NCBI GenBank assembly: GCA_023439505.1
Contig: JAEXNR010000002.1
Coordinates: 56,773-120,772 of the forward strand
Length of the DNA: 64,000 bases
Origin: Bacillota bacterium
GTDB lineage: Bacteria > Bacillota > Clostridia > Lachnospirales > Lachnospiraceae
Direction of reading: 5' to 3'
Part shown: piece after piece, positions 8,471 through 16,402 of the stretch
How positions within the stretch are numbered: position 1 is the stretch's first letter
Layout: the number at the start of each line of letters is the position of its first letter
Made by a program: the position numbers and the translations under genes
The notes under the pieces: model-generated
What the model was told of the DNA's origin: nothing
The model's database searches: none
The model's input: the letters and a program-made list of their open reading frames with translations, nothing else

Positions 8471-10147
8471 ATGAGAAAAAACAACTTTGATTATGGATTT
8501 CTCAAAAGGATTCTAAAATATGGAACGATCCTTCGATCAAAGGCATGGATCATCGCAATCTGTCTGATTCTCTCTTCCATATTCGGATTTTTTCAACCCC
8601 TGATTATTCGAAACATCACAGACAATGGCTTAATAAAGAAGAACCCGAATGTGATCATCGGCTTTGTCCTTCTCCTGCTGGCTCTGGTGCTGTCAAATCA
8701 GATGCTGGAAATTCTTCAAACAAAACTCTTTGCCAGAATCCATAAGGAATTCAAACTAAAGCTATGGAAGGAAGCCTTTCATAAGATCCTTCATCTTAAA
8801 ATGGAATACTATTATGATAAAAACAATACAGAGATCCTCAATAGGATACAAACGGATGTGGAGCAGGTATCCTCCATTTTGGATCGTTTTATGGCAATCA
8901 ACATCGGATTTTTATTCCGGGTCATCAGCGGTATTGCAGGATTGCTTTTCATTAGCTGGAAACTTACGATGATCGTTCTTGTTATGGTGCCGGTAAAGTA
9001 TCTTACGGTACAAAAAATTGCGGATCAAAAAAAGAGGAATATGGATGAGCTTATTGAAAGTGCCTGTGACTTTTCTGCCTGGATGGGTGACAACATCGAT
9101 GGGATTGAAGAAATAAAGCTGTGGAACCTTTATCCCTTGCGCAACACCGTATTTGAAAAAAAACTGAAACAGATTTTAGACAAGGAACAATCAAGTACAA
9201 TGCTGGATGCCTTTAATATGTTTTGCGAAATTATGTTAGGGTGGTCTGTAACGGGGATTCTTTATATTTTGGGAGGTATATTTGCTGTGAATGGGACTCT
9301 TACCATCGGAGGGGTGTTTTCTTTTATTACCTATAGCAATTATGTCACCGGACCCATCTCTTCTATTATTAATATCAAGTATTTCCTGTCACGAATAGCG
9401 CCATCAGCCCAAAGACTGTTTCGTTTTTTTGATTTGCCGGAGGAGCTTGATCAGGGAAAGGTTAACGAGGAGGCATGGAAGGAAAACCTTGAGATTCGTT
9501 TTCGGAATGTGTCTTTTGCTTATCAGGAGAGGAGCGAAATATTAAAGGATATCAGCTTCTGTGCCTCAAAGGGAGAGAAAATCGCCATCATTGGTTCTAA
9601 TGGCAGTGGGAAAACAACGTTGGTAAATCTATTATTGCGCTTCATCCATCCGAAGGATGGAACAATAGAACTATGCAATGAAAATATTAATCAAATCAGT
9701 CTGAATCAATATCGTTCGCTCATCTCGGTGGTGAGTCAGGACCCCTTCCTCTTTCATGATACCATTCACAATAACATTAATTTGGATCATAATCGTAGTG
9801 ATAAGCTGCAACATAGAGCGTATTTCCAAAGTGGAGCCAGAGATTTCATCAATCGTTTGCCGGAAAAGGAAAACAGCATGACAGGACGTAATGGAGCGAA
9901 GCTATCGGGAGGGGAACGGCAGAAGCTTGCGGTGGCAAGAGCAATGGTGAAAAATACACCGATTGTAATATTGGATGAGGCAACCTCCGGATATGACGTT
10001 GCGTCCGACCTATACCTGCACGATATTTTATTAAATGAGTTGAAAGAAAAAACAGTAATTATGATAACACACAGATATGAAAATCTGGTGGGAATGGATC
10101 GGATCTATCGGTTATCAGAAGGCAAGCTGGTGCTAATGGATCAGTAA
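8471..10147 (+). CDS. ABC exporter (fused permease/ATPase) of the RiPP system
   Basis: A 558-aa half-transporter. Six membrane helices occupy roughly residues 20-300. The nucleotide-binding domain carries Walker A GSNGSGKTT (about 372), signature LSGGERQ (about 478), Walker B with catalytic Glu ILDEATS (about 498) and the H-loop ITHR. No N-terminal C39 peptidase domain is present, which fits a separate S8 protease doing the cleavage. It is the last gene of the cluster, 48 bases after the protease stop, and probably dimerises to export the mature peptide. ATG 8471 is preferred; an earlier TTG at 8438 would add 11 residues. Confidence 0.88.
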   Translation: MRKNNFDYGFLKRILKYGTILRSKAWIIAICLILSSIFGFFQPLIIRNITDNGLIKKNPNVIIGFVLLLLALVLSNQMLEILQTKLFARIHKEFKLKLWKEAFHKILHLKMEYYYDKNNTEILNRIQTDVEQVSSILDRFMAINIGFLFRVISGIAGLLFISWKLTMIVLVMVPVKYLTVQKIADQKKRNMDELIESACDFSAWMGDNIDGIEEIKLWNLYPLRNTVFEKKLKQILDKEQSSTMLDAFNMFCEIMLGWSVTGILYILGGIFAVNGTLTIGGVFSFITYSNYVTGPISSIINIKYFLSRIAPSAQRLFRFFDLPEELDQGKVNEEAWKENLEIRFRNVSFAYQERSEILKDISFCASKGEKIAIIGSNGSGKTTLVNLLLRFIHPKDGTIELCNENINQISLNQYRSLISVVSQDPFLFHDTIHNNINLDHNRSDKLQHRAYFQSGARDFINRLPEKENSMTGRNGAKLSGGERQKLAVARAMVKNTPIVILDEATSGYDVASDLYLHDILLNELKEKTVIMITHRYENLVGMDRIYRLSEGKLVLMDQ

Positions 10148-10165
10148 CTGTGACATCCTCTCTAA

Positions 10166-10232
10166 TAGTTAGAAATATAACTAATTGACAAAATTTAAAA
10201 AGCTGATATAATAATAGTTAGAAATATAACTA
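10166..10232 (+). promoter_or_regulatory. Promoter with two MarR operators before the MATE gene
   Basis: Two identical 18-bp sites, TAGTTAGAAATATAACTA, lie at 10166-10183 and 10215-10232, each an inverted repeat of TAGTTA/TAACTA. Between them are TTGACA (10185-10190), a 16-base spacer and TATAAT (10207-10212). Site 1 abuts the -35 and site 2 follows the -10, so a repressor would block RNA polymerase. The MarR protein encoded at the end of this operon is the obvious ligand. Confidence 0.85.
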
Positions 10233-10260
10233 TCATGCAAGAAAAGAATGAGGAGATATC

Positions 10261-11712
10261 ATGAAGAAAATGAACGAACAACCAGGGGACTCAAGTGTGG
10301 AGGAACAGAAAGCGGAGCATACACAGCCGCAGGAGAGTCATGCGACGAAGGATCTGGGGATAAAGCCAATTACACAACTGCTGCTGCGATTTTCCATTCC
10401 CGCTGTAATCGCAATGGTGGTTAATGCAATTTATAATATTGTAGACCGTATTTTTGTAGGGAAATTTGTGGGTGAGGATGCACTGGCAGGTTTGACAATT
10501 ACCTTTCCTGCTATGATGCTCATTTTTGCATTTGCCGGTCTGGTAGGAGTCGGTGGGGCAGCCCTGATGTCCATTCGATTTGGACAAAAGGATTTTAGGG
10601 GAGCCAGTCACGTTCTGGGTAATATGCTTAGCATGGGGACCATTATTACAGGAATTACGCTGTTTGTAATCTATATGAATCTGAATAAGCTGCTAATGTT
10701 CTTTGGGGCTACATCCGATATCATGAAGCCCGCAAGAGACTATATGGCTATTATATTAGGCGGGTTTATATTTCAGATGTTTGCATTTTCCTTTAACGGA
10801 GCAGTACGTACCGAAGGACGTCCGCTTCTGTCCATGAGTTCCATGATGATTTCCGCTGTTACAAATATTATATTAGATTATCTATTCATAGCAGTGTTTC
10901 ATTGGGGCGTTCAGGGAGCGGCTTATGCTACAATCATAGGTCAATTTGTCGGCTTTCTTATCTTATCCTCTTTTTATATCAGAGGTAAGAGTTCCCTTCA
11001 TTTAAAATCAAAGGACTTCATACCGGATTGGAAGGTTTTGACGTCCATACTAAGTATCGGTTTTGCTTCTTTTGTCACTACGCTGGGTACCAGTGTGGCG
11101 ATGACTTTTATTAACAAAGGGCTGACTATGTATGGTGGAGTAGCTGCGATTACTTCCATGGGGGCGATAAATAGTTTGTTTACACTGTTTATCATGCCGA
11201 TTATGGGGCTGCAGCAGGGAATGCAGCCTATCATCGGTTATAACTATGGAGCAAGGCTTCATAAGAGAGTATATGAAACATTAAGGAAGGCATTGGTGGT
11301 AGCCATTTGCTTTTCCACTATTGTTTTTATAGCCCTGGAGGTTTTCCCGGAAATATTTATCAGTATGTTTCTGGATCCTGCATCGGATACTACGGCAATC
11401 GCAGCAAAAGGTCTGAGGATCTTTATCCTGATGCTGCCCTTACTGAGTATCAACCTGATTGGCGTGGCGTTCTTTCAGTCAATTGCCAGGGGAAGACTTT
11501 CCATTATCCTGGGAATATTGAGGCAGTTTGTTATCCTGATTCCGACAGTTATCATATTACCCAGGTTTATCGGCTTAAGCGGGGTGTGGGCTTCGACACC
11601 GATTGCAGACGGAATAGCGATCCTTGTAACCGGAATTATTCTGCTGATTAATTACAGACGGGAAACCAATGGTGGTAACCGTGAAGAGATATACGCAGGC
11701 CAGGAGGTATAA
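10261..11712 (+). CDS. MATE family efflux transporter
   Basis: A 483-aa protein with a charged N-terminal tail of about 40 residues and then 12 membrane segments. It shows MATE features: the repeated halves each begin near IPAVIAMVVNAIYNIVDRIF and SFVTTLGTSVAMTFINKGL, and include GVGGAALMSIRFGQ and GMQPIIGYNYGA. It would export drugs or metabolites using a sodium or proton gradient. AGGAG at 10251-10255 precedes ATG 10261. It forms an operon with the marR gene five bases downstream and is probably derepressed when MarR binds an inducer. It follows the RiPP exporter but has its own promoter, so a role in peptide immunity is only a possibility. Confidence 0.92.
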   Translation: MKKMNEQPGDSSVEEQKAEHTQPQESHATKDLGIKPITQLLLRFSIPAVIAMVVNAIYNIVDRIFVGKFVGEDALAGLTITFPAMMLIFAFAGLVGVGGAALMSIRFGQKDFRGASHVLGNMLSMGTIITGITLFVIYMNLNKLLMFFGATSDIMKPARDYMAIILGGFIFQMFAFSFNGAVRTEGRPLLSMSSMMISAVTNIILDYLFIAVFHWGVQGAAYATIIGQFVGFLILSSFYIRGKSSLHLKSKDFIPDWKVLTSILSIGFASFVTTLGTSVAMTFINKGLTMYGGVAAITSMGAINSLFTLFIMPIMGLQQGMQPIIGYNYGARLHKRVYETLRKALVVAICFSTIVFIALEVFPEIFISMFLDPASDTTAIAAKGLRIFILMLPLLSINLIGVAFFQSIARGRLSIILGILRQFVILIPTVIILPRFIGLSGVWASTPIADGIAILVTGIILLINYRRETNGGNREEIYAGQEV

Positions 11713-11717
11713 GATCG

Positions 11718-12221
11718 ATGACAATGGAGGAGAATAAAGGCTGGTTAAAGAATATTCTGGAATTACGTTTCATCATTGAGAATACCTTTTTTAAGGCATA
11801 TGAAGAAAGCTCAGATTATCCGATGAATCTGAATCATACCCATGTTAAGACGATGATCATTCTGAATTTTGAAGGGGAGCAGCCCATGTCAGTGGTCAGT
11901 CATAAACTAAACCTGGAGAAGGGGTCCTTTACCCCTGTTGCCAATCATCTGATTGAACTCGGTTATATTGAGAAGGTACTGGATCCCAGGGATAAGAGAG
12001 TTTATAATCTGCGTCTTTTGGAGAAAGGTAAGACTTTAACAAAAGAGGTGATCGCAAATCACAATGCTTTTGTAAATAAGAGAATGGAACATTTAAAAGA
12101 GGATGAAAAGAAGCGTTATTTTGATGCCATTGAGTTAATTATCGGACTTACTGCACAAATGCAGCAAAATAAGAAGATGTTACAAACAGGAGGAACCGGC
12201 AAGCCGTTTCACATGTCATGA
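11718..12221 (+). CDS. MarR family transcriptional regulator
   Basis: A 167-aa winged-helix regulator. The DNA-binding part runs from about 55 to 105 (PMSVVSHKLNLEKGSFTP, then the wing VLDPRDKRVYNLRL, which keeps the DxRDxR-type wing motif). The flanking helices would form the dimer. AGGAGGT at 11701-11707 precedes ATG 11718. It is co-transcribed with the MATE pump, and duplicated palindromes flank the promoter of that operon, so autorepression together with control of the pump is likely. A strong terminator follows directly. Confidence 0.9.
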   Translation: MTMEENKGWLKNILELRFIIENTFFKAYEESSDYPMNLNHTHVKTMIILNFEGEQPMSVVSHKLNLEKGSFTPVANHLIELGYIEKVLDPRDKRVYNLRLLEKGKTLTKEVIANHNAFVNKRMEHLKEDEKKRYFDAIELIIGLTAQMQQNKKMLQTGGTGKPFHMS

Positions 12222-12223
12222 AC

Positions 12224-12267
12224 AAAAATACCGCCGCATGGATGTTTGGCCATGCGGCGGTATTTTT
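12224..12267 (+). terminator. Strong intrinsic terminator after marR
   Basis: A perfect 17-bp stem (12224-12240 with 12251-12267) has a 10-base loop. The arm is AAAAATACCGCCGCATG, so the terminal side is a T-run. It could act in both directions. Confidence 0.92.
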
Positions 12268-12332
12268 ATTGTTATCTTGCTTCAAATGTTAAGACGAGGG
12301 GATGCGGGATGGGAACGAATTAAAAAATGCCT

Positions 12333-12360
12333 TTGGTGTTTTCCGAAATCTTGCTATAAT
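12333..12360 (+). promoter_or_regulatory. Promoter for the araC-type gene
   Basis: TTGGTG (12333-12338), a 16-base spacer and TATAAT (12355-12360), with an extended -10 TGC. It lies 30 bases before the TTG start. Confidence 0.55.
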
Positions 12361-12390
12361 AGAGATGACAGGAAGGAGTAGAACAGGGAG

Positions 12391-13302
12391 TTGGAAATTA
12401 AAATAAATGATTACTATGAACCGGAACATTTTCGTTCTATGTGCGAAGATAATTTCAATGTTTCCAGGACATGTGAATACGAGAAAAATGAGATGCACCA
12501 TATCCATGACTCCTGTGAAATATTACTTGTGGAAGATGGTGTCGTAGATTACTTTATTGCAGGAGAAAAATTTCGACTTGCCCGGAATGATATTCTTGTG
12601 GTTGGGTCAAAGCTTCATCATATGCGAAGGATTGAAAAACTGCCCTTTCTAAGATATGGATTGACGCTAAAGCCGACTTATTATAAGAGTCTTTTTGTTG
12701 ACCAGGATATGTGGAAGGTCTTTTCAACACCTGATCAGGAAAATTATGTAAGGTATTATAAAAACGTGGAACCGGAACTTTTTCAGAAGCTGATCCGTCT
12801 GTTTTGCGATTTATATAAAGAGGAGACCAGTCAACAGCCTTATCGTTCCCTGATGCAAAGGTCGGTTATTACAGAGATATCCATACTGCTATTTCGCATT
12901 TTTCATATTGTAAGAACCAGAGAAGCCATCACCTCGATGCAAAAAATTATGATGGAAATGAAGGAATATATCGATCATCATTATCAGGAAAATTTGAATT
13001 TGACGGTGTTAAGTAACAGGTTCTTCTTGCATCCGTCTACGATTAGTAAGGAATTTAATAAATACAGTAACTACAGCTTCAATGATTATATTAACACAGT
13101 GCGGATCTGTGCAGCAGTCAGATTACTGGAATGCACCAGAGACTCGGTTACGGAGATATCCGTCCGATGCGGATATTCTAATGTAAATACTTTTTTAAGA
13201 CAATTTAAAGATAAGATGGAGATTTCTCCTTTACAATATCGGAAATCTATGATGCAGGTATACTCTCGATTGGAAGCTTATCGGGAAAATCAGGATAAAT
13301 AA
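12391..13302 (+). CDS. AraC family transcriptional regulator
   Basis: A 303-aa regulator. The N-terminal cupin-like sensor (about 20-150) starts with HHIHDSCEILLVEDGVVDYF. The C-terminal two-HTH AraC domain (about 200-295) has NLTVLSNRFFLHPSTISKEF and VTEISVRCGYSNVNTFLRQF, ending with the usual SPLQYRK. No ATG fits; the TTG at 12391 is chosen because GGAAGGAG lies about 12 bases before it and an in-frame stop lies just upstream. The enolase-family gene follows 230 bases downstream behind a terminator, so it is the likeliest target, with an uronate or related sugar as effector. That link is an inference. Confidence 0.88.
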   Translation: MEIKINDYYEPEHFRSMCEDNFNVSRTCEYEKNEMHHIHDSCEILLVEDGVVDYFIAGEKFRLARNDILVVGSKLHHMRRIEKLPFLRYGLTLKPTYYKSLFVDQDMWKVFSTPDQENYVRYYKNVEPELFQKLIRLFCDLYKEETSQQPYRSLMQRSVITEISILLFRIFHIVRTREAITSMQKIMMEMKEYIDHHYQENLNLTVLSNRFFLHPSTISKEFNKYSNYSFNDYINTVRICAAVRLLECTRDSVTEISVRCGYSNVNTFLRQFKDKMEISPLQYRKSMMQVYSRLEAYRENQDK

Positions 13303-13308
13303 AAAGAT

Positions 13309-13386
13309 GAGGAAATATTGCCGGACGTTTTACAGAAATTGTGATCAATTCGATCGAATGTCCGACAGAGTTTTTCCTCTTTTTTT
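13309..13386 (+). terminator. Multi-stem intrinsic terminator after the araC-type gene
   Basis: The outer stem GAGGAAA/TTTCCTC (13309-13315 with 13373-13379) is followed by a run of T. An inner stem CGGAC/GTCCG (13322-13326 with 13360-13364) encloses two short palindromes, AATTGTGATCAATT and TCGATCGA. Confidence 0.7.
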
Positions 13387-13531
13387 GGCTAAAAAATGGT
13401 GATATTTAGTCAAATAATATGGAGAATAAAAATGATGCAATTGATATAATGGGAGAGGAATACGATCATTGCAGGTTATAATGGTATGACCGGTGATGCA
13501 GTAAAGAATTAATAAAGTCAGGAGAACGATA

Positions 13532-14746
13532 ATGAAGGATATTACGATCAGAGCAGTGAAAGTATTTGTTACAGCGCCGCGTGGAATTAATCTGGTAGTC
13601 GTTAAAATTGAAACTTCAGAACCGGAGTTATTTGGATACGGATGTGCGACATTCACATGGCGGCATAAGGCGGTGGTCACAGCCATTGAAGAATACCTGG
13701 CGCCAATGTTAACGGGAAAACCGGTTCATAATATAGAAGATATATGGCAGACAATGATGGGAAGCTCTTATTGGAGGAGCGGTCCGGTTTTAAATAATGC
13801 AATATCCGGTGTGGACGAGGCGCTCTGGGATATAAAAGGCAAGCTGGCGAATATGCCGCTGTATGACCTTTTTGGAGGAAAATCAAGAGAAGGAATTGCA
13901 CTATATCGTCACGCCGATGGGAACAGCATTGAAGAGGTGGAAGAAAGGATTCATGCCTATCTGGAAGAGGGATACCAATATATCCGCTGTCACATGGGGA
14001 CCTATGGCGGCAATTTTAACGGAAAATGTCAGGAAATGAATAAGCCAAGAAATGCTCCGCAGGGATCTTATTACCATCCCAGAATGTATAGGAACAGCGT
14101 GATTAAATTATTTGAAAGAATTCGTTCCGACTTTGATGATAATTTGGAAATCATGCATGATGTACACGAGAGACTTTCCCTTGCAGATACCCTGACCTTT
14201 GCGAAAGAAATGGAACAATTTCATCTGTACTTTTTGGAAGACGCATTGCCGCCGGACCGGTGCGACTTCTATAAAATATTACGAGAGCATACCATCGTTC
14301 CTTTTGCCATGGGAGAGCTTTTTACAAACCCTGTGGAATGGAGGACCATCATACAAAACAACTGGATTAATTACATCCGGGTACATATCAGTGATATCGG
14401 CGGCATTACTCCGGCAAGGAAGCTGGCTTCCTTCAGTGAAGCGTATGGGGTACAAACAGCATGGCACGGACCAAACGATCTGTCTCCAATCGGAATGGCT
14501 GCACAGATGCATCTGGATCTGCATATTCATAACTTTGGTATCCAGGAGTTTGCCGGATTTAATGATGCGGAATGTGAAGTGTTTGAAGGATGCCCGGAGA
14601 TTGCAGGCGGATACGCTTATCTGAATGACAGACCGGGAATTGGTGTTGACTTTAATGAAGAGAAGGCAAAAAAATATCCTCCGGTTGAGATGGATCATAG
14701 CTGGATGTTTAGCAGGCTGCCGGATGGAACTGCGGTGAGGCCATAG
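13532..14746 (+). CDS. Mannonate dehydratase-like enolase-superfamily protein (ManD/RspA family)
   Basis: A 404-aa protein of the mandelate racemase/enolase superfamily. Metal ligands appear in order as Asp in IMHDVHERL, Glu in YFLEDALPP and Glu in FAMGELFTNP, with HGPNDLSPIG near the C-terminus as in ManD/RspA proteins. Its length matches that family. It would dehydrate D-mannonate or D-gluconate to 2-keto-3-deoxygluconate, although many RspA members have low activity. ATG 13532 follows CAGGAGAACG. An extended -10 (TGATATAAT, 13443-13450) lies upstream. It is a single-gene unit: no kinase, aldolase or uronate isomerase gene lies beside it. Confidence 0.85.
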   Translation: MKDITIRAVKVFVTAPRGINLVVVKIETSEPELFGYGCATFTWRHKAVVTAIEEYLAPMLTGKPVHNIEDIWQTMMGSSYWRSGPVLNNAISGVDEALWDIKGKLANMPLYDLFGGKSREGIALYRHADGNSIEEVEERIHAYLEEGYQYIRCHMGTYGGNFNGKCQEMNKPRNAPQGSYYHPRMYRNSVIKLFERIRSDFDDNLEIMHDVHERLSLADTLTFAKEMEQFHLYFLEDALPPDRCDFYKILREHTIVPFAMGELFTNPVEWRTIIQNNWINYIRVHISDIGGITPARKLASFSEAYGVQTAWHGPNDLSPIGMAAQMHLDLHIHNFGIQEFAGFNDAECEVFEGCPEIAGGYAYLNDRPGIGVDFNEEKAKKYPPVEMDHSWMFSRLPDGTAVRP

Positions 14747-14868
14747 CAGGAAGGAGAAGAGATCGTCGGTATTAAGAGGTAATTTGGTCGATACCAAAAA
14801 GAATATGCGTGCGGGAAGCAAATCAGCGACAGATACAATTTCTGTTATTCTATATCAATAAATAGTTG

Positions 14869-14897
14869 TTGCTATTTCGTCCGGAATTTATTATAAT
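14869..14897 (+). promoter_or_regulatory. Promoter upstream of a leader terminator
   Basis: TTGCTA (14869-14874), a 17-base spacer and TATAAT (14892-14897). Transcription would start near 14904 and run at once into the hairpin at 14919. The gap 14747-15078 contains this promoter, that hairpin and further stem-loops, and no gene. Confidence 0.6.
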
Positions 14898-14918
14898 TTG
14901 CCACAAACGGGTAAGAAT

Positions 14919-14963
14919 AAAAACAGCCGTTACATGACCTTTTGTTATGTAGTGGCTTGTTTT
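14919..14963 (+). terminator. Leader terminator or attenuator before the acyltransferase gene
   Basis: The outer arms AAAAACA-GCC and GGCTTGTTTTT pair with one bulge, and an inner TACAT/ATGTA stem sits between them. T-rich sequence follows. Downstream, GGGAC (14978-14982) can pair with GTCCC at 14993-14997 or with GTCCC at 15018-15022, and CCATGTAT/ATACATGG (14996-15003 with 15011-15018) forms another stem. Confidence 0.65.
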
Positions 14964-15078
14964 TGCGCTAAAGCCAGGGGACGATTCCGTTAGTCCCATG
15001 TATGTTCATGATACATGGTCCCTAGTAAGAAATTAGTGTTAATTCCAAATGAAGGTATTGGAAGTATGGAGGAAGCAT

Positions 15079-16137
15079 ATGAGGAATGTGTTAAATCAAT
15101 TTTATTATCCTTTGATACAGCAGGGGGATACAAAGAAGAGGGAGAGAGATTATTATCTGGATAATTTGAAGTTCGGGTTAATGTTATTGGTGGTGATCGG
15201 ACACTTTTCCATGGAATTATTTTATGTGGAGTATATCAAATATCTGACCTATTTTATCTATATATTTCATATGCCCTGTTTTGTATTTGTCAGTGGCTAT
15301 TTGGCCAAACGAATGAACCATGACGGGAAACTTCGCGTGGATAAAATAATGGTGATATATTGGATGTATCTGTTTTTTAAAGTAGGTGATACTCTAATAG
15401 ATTATGCCTTTGGGCGGGAAGCAGAACTTGATTTATTTAAAGATTACGCCGCACCATGGTATCTGTTTGCGCTGGGAATCTGGTATTTGCTGGTTCCCTT
15501 TCTGGAACGTATTAAGATAAGTTACCGGATCGGTGGGACTTTTGCACTGGCATTGCTGGCAGGATATACCCAAAATATAAACGGAGTCCTGTCCATGTCA
15601 AAGGTACTGGTATTTCTGCCTTTCTTCACGCTTGGATTCTCCCTGTCCTCAAAACAACTGAGGGCCTTTCTGGATAAGAAGTTAAGAGTTTCGGCAGTCC
15701 TCCTTTTGATTGCTGTTTTTATGGGAATAGCGATATTCTGGAAGGAACTGGAACCCTTTGCGGATATTGTGTACGGGGGGTCACCCTATGTGAAATCCCT
15801 GGATGACATGGCACCGTACGGTTTGTTTATCCGTGCCCTGTATTATCTGTTTGCGATTGCTGTTTCAGGAGCTTTTCTATTACTGATACCCCGTTGTAAG
15901 CTGCCGATTTCTCCGTTGGGGGAACGCACCATGCAAATCTATATCCTTCACATCTGGATTCGAAATGCGTTGATTAATGCAGGATTCTTCGATGCTATAA
16001 GGGAAGAATCACATTATCTGGCAGTGGCAGTGCTCTTCGGAAGCATAATTCTCACCTTCCTGCTGGCCAACAGGTGGCTGAAGAAAGTATTTGACCTGAT
16101 CATGTCTGCTAAGATTTTCTCAAAACTGTTAAATTGA
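15079..16137 (+). CDS. Membrane acyltransferase (acyltransferase-3 family)
   Basis: A 352-aa polytopic protein with about ten hydrophobic helices. The family signature is near the N-terminus: YYLDNLKFGLMLLVVIGHF, with the conserved His in IGHF, followed by FIYIFHMPCFVFVSGYL. This is typical of fucose-4-O-acetylase/OatA-like enzymes that move acetyl groups onto wall or surface sugars. ATG 15079 is chosen for GGAGG at 15068-15072; ATG 15049 would add ten residues. It is transcribed towards the van-type genes but ends at its own hairpin. VanT racemases carry a membrane domain of this broad family, which makes its position before a domain-poor VanT worth noting. Confidence 0.85.
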   Translation: MRNVLNQFYYPLIQQGDTKKRERDYYLDNLKFGLMLLVVIGHFSMELFYVEYIKYLTYFIYIFHMPCFVFVSGYLAKRMNHDGKLRVDKIMVIYWMYLFFKVGDTLIDYAFGREAELDLFKDYAAPWYLFALGIWYLLVPFLERIKISYRIGGTFALALLAGYTQNINGVLSMSKVLVFLPFFTLGFSLSSKQLRAFLDKKLRVSAVLLLIAVFMGIAIFWKELEPFADIVYGGSPYVKSLDDMAPYGLFIRALYYLFAIAVSGAFLLLIPRCKLPISPLGERTMQIYILHIWIRNALINAGFFDAIREESHYLAVAVLFGSIILTFLLANRWLKKVFDLIMSAKIFSKLLN

Positions 16138-16176
16138 ACAAAGGGCTGCCCCGGAAATAACAGGGCGGCTCTTTGT
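16138..16176 (+). terminator. Terminator-like hairpin after the acyltransferase gene
   Basis: A 14-bp stem (16138-16151 with 16163-16176) forms with two G-U pairs and starts immediately after the stop codon. The T-tract is poor (CTTTGTCTGTT). I see no convincing gene from here to 16402. Confidence 0.65.
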
Positions 16177-16402
16177 CTGTTAGCAATCTGTTACACTTTG
16201 GGACTACTTTACATCTTCTCGCAAATTACTTGCTCGCACGCATAAATTCAACGTGTGAATTAGCTTTTCACAATTCAATCTATTCTCCAGGGACAATATT
16301 CACAAGAATAGTTGAGAGGGGAATGCCGGAACTTAGACAGGAATATATTGTAATAAATCTATTGTTAAAACGATATTCTTCTATCGGCAGATGGAGGTTA
16401 TG

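Noticed and set aside
10261..12221. MATE-marR operon as part of the RiPP cluster
   Set aside because: It has its own operator-controlled promoter and terminator and is a common stand-alone drug-efflux unit; adjacency alone is weak evidence.
14279..14821. Antisense open frame of 180 codons over the enolase-family gene
   Set aside because: Shadow of a gene whose catalytic motifs are clear on the plus strand.
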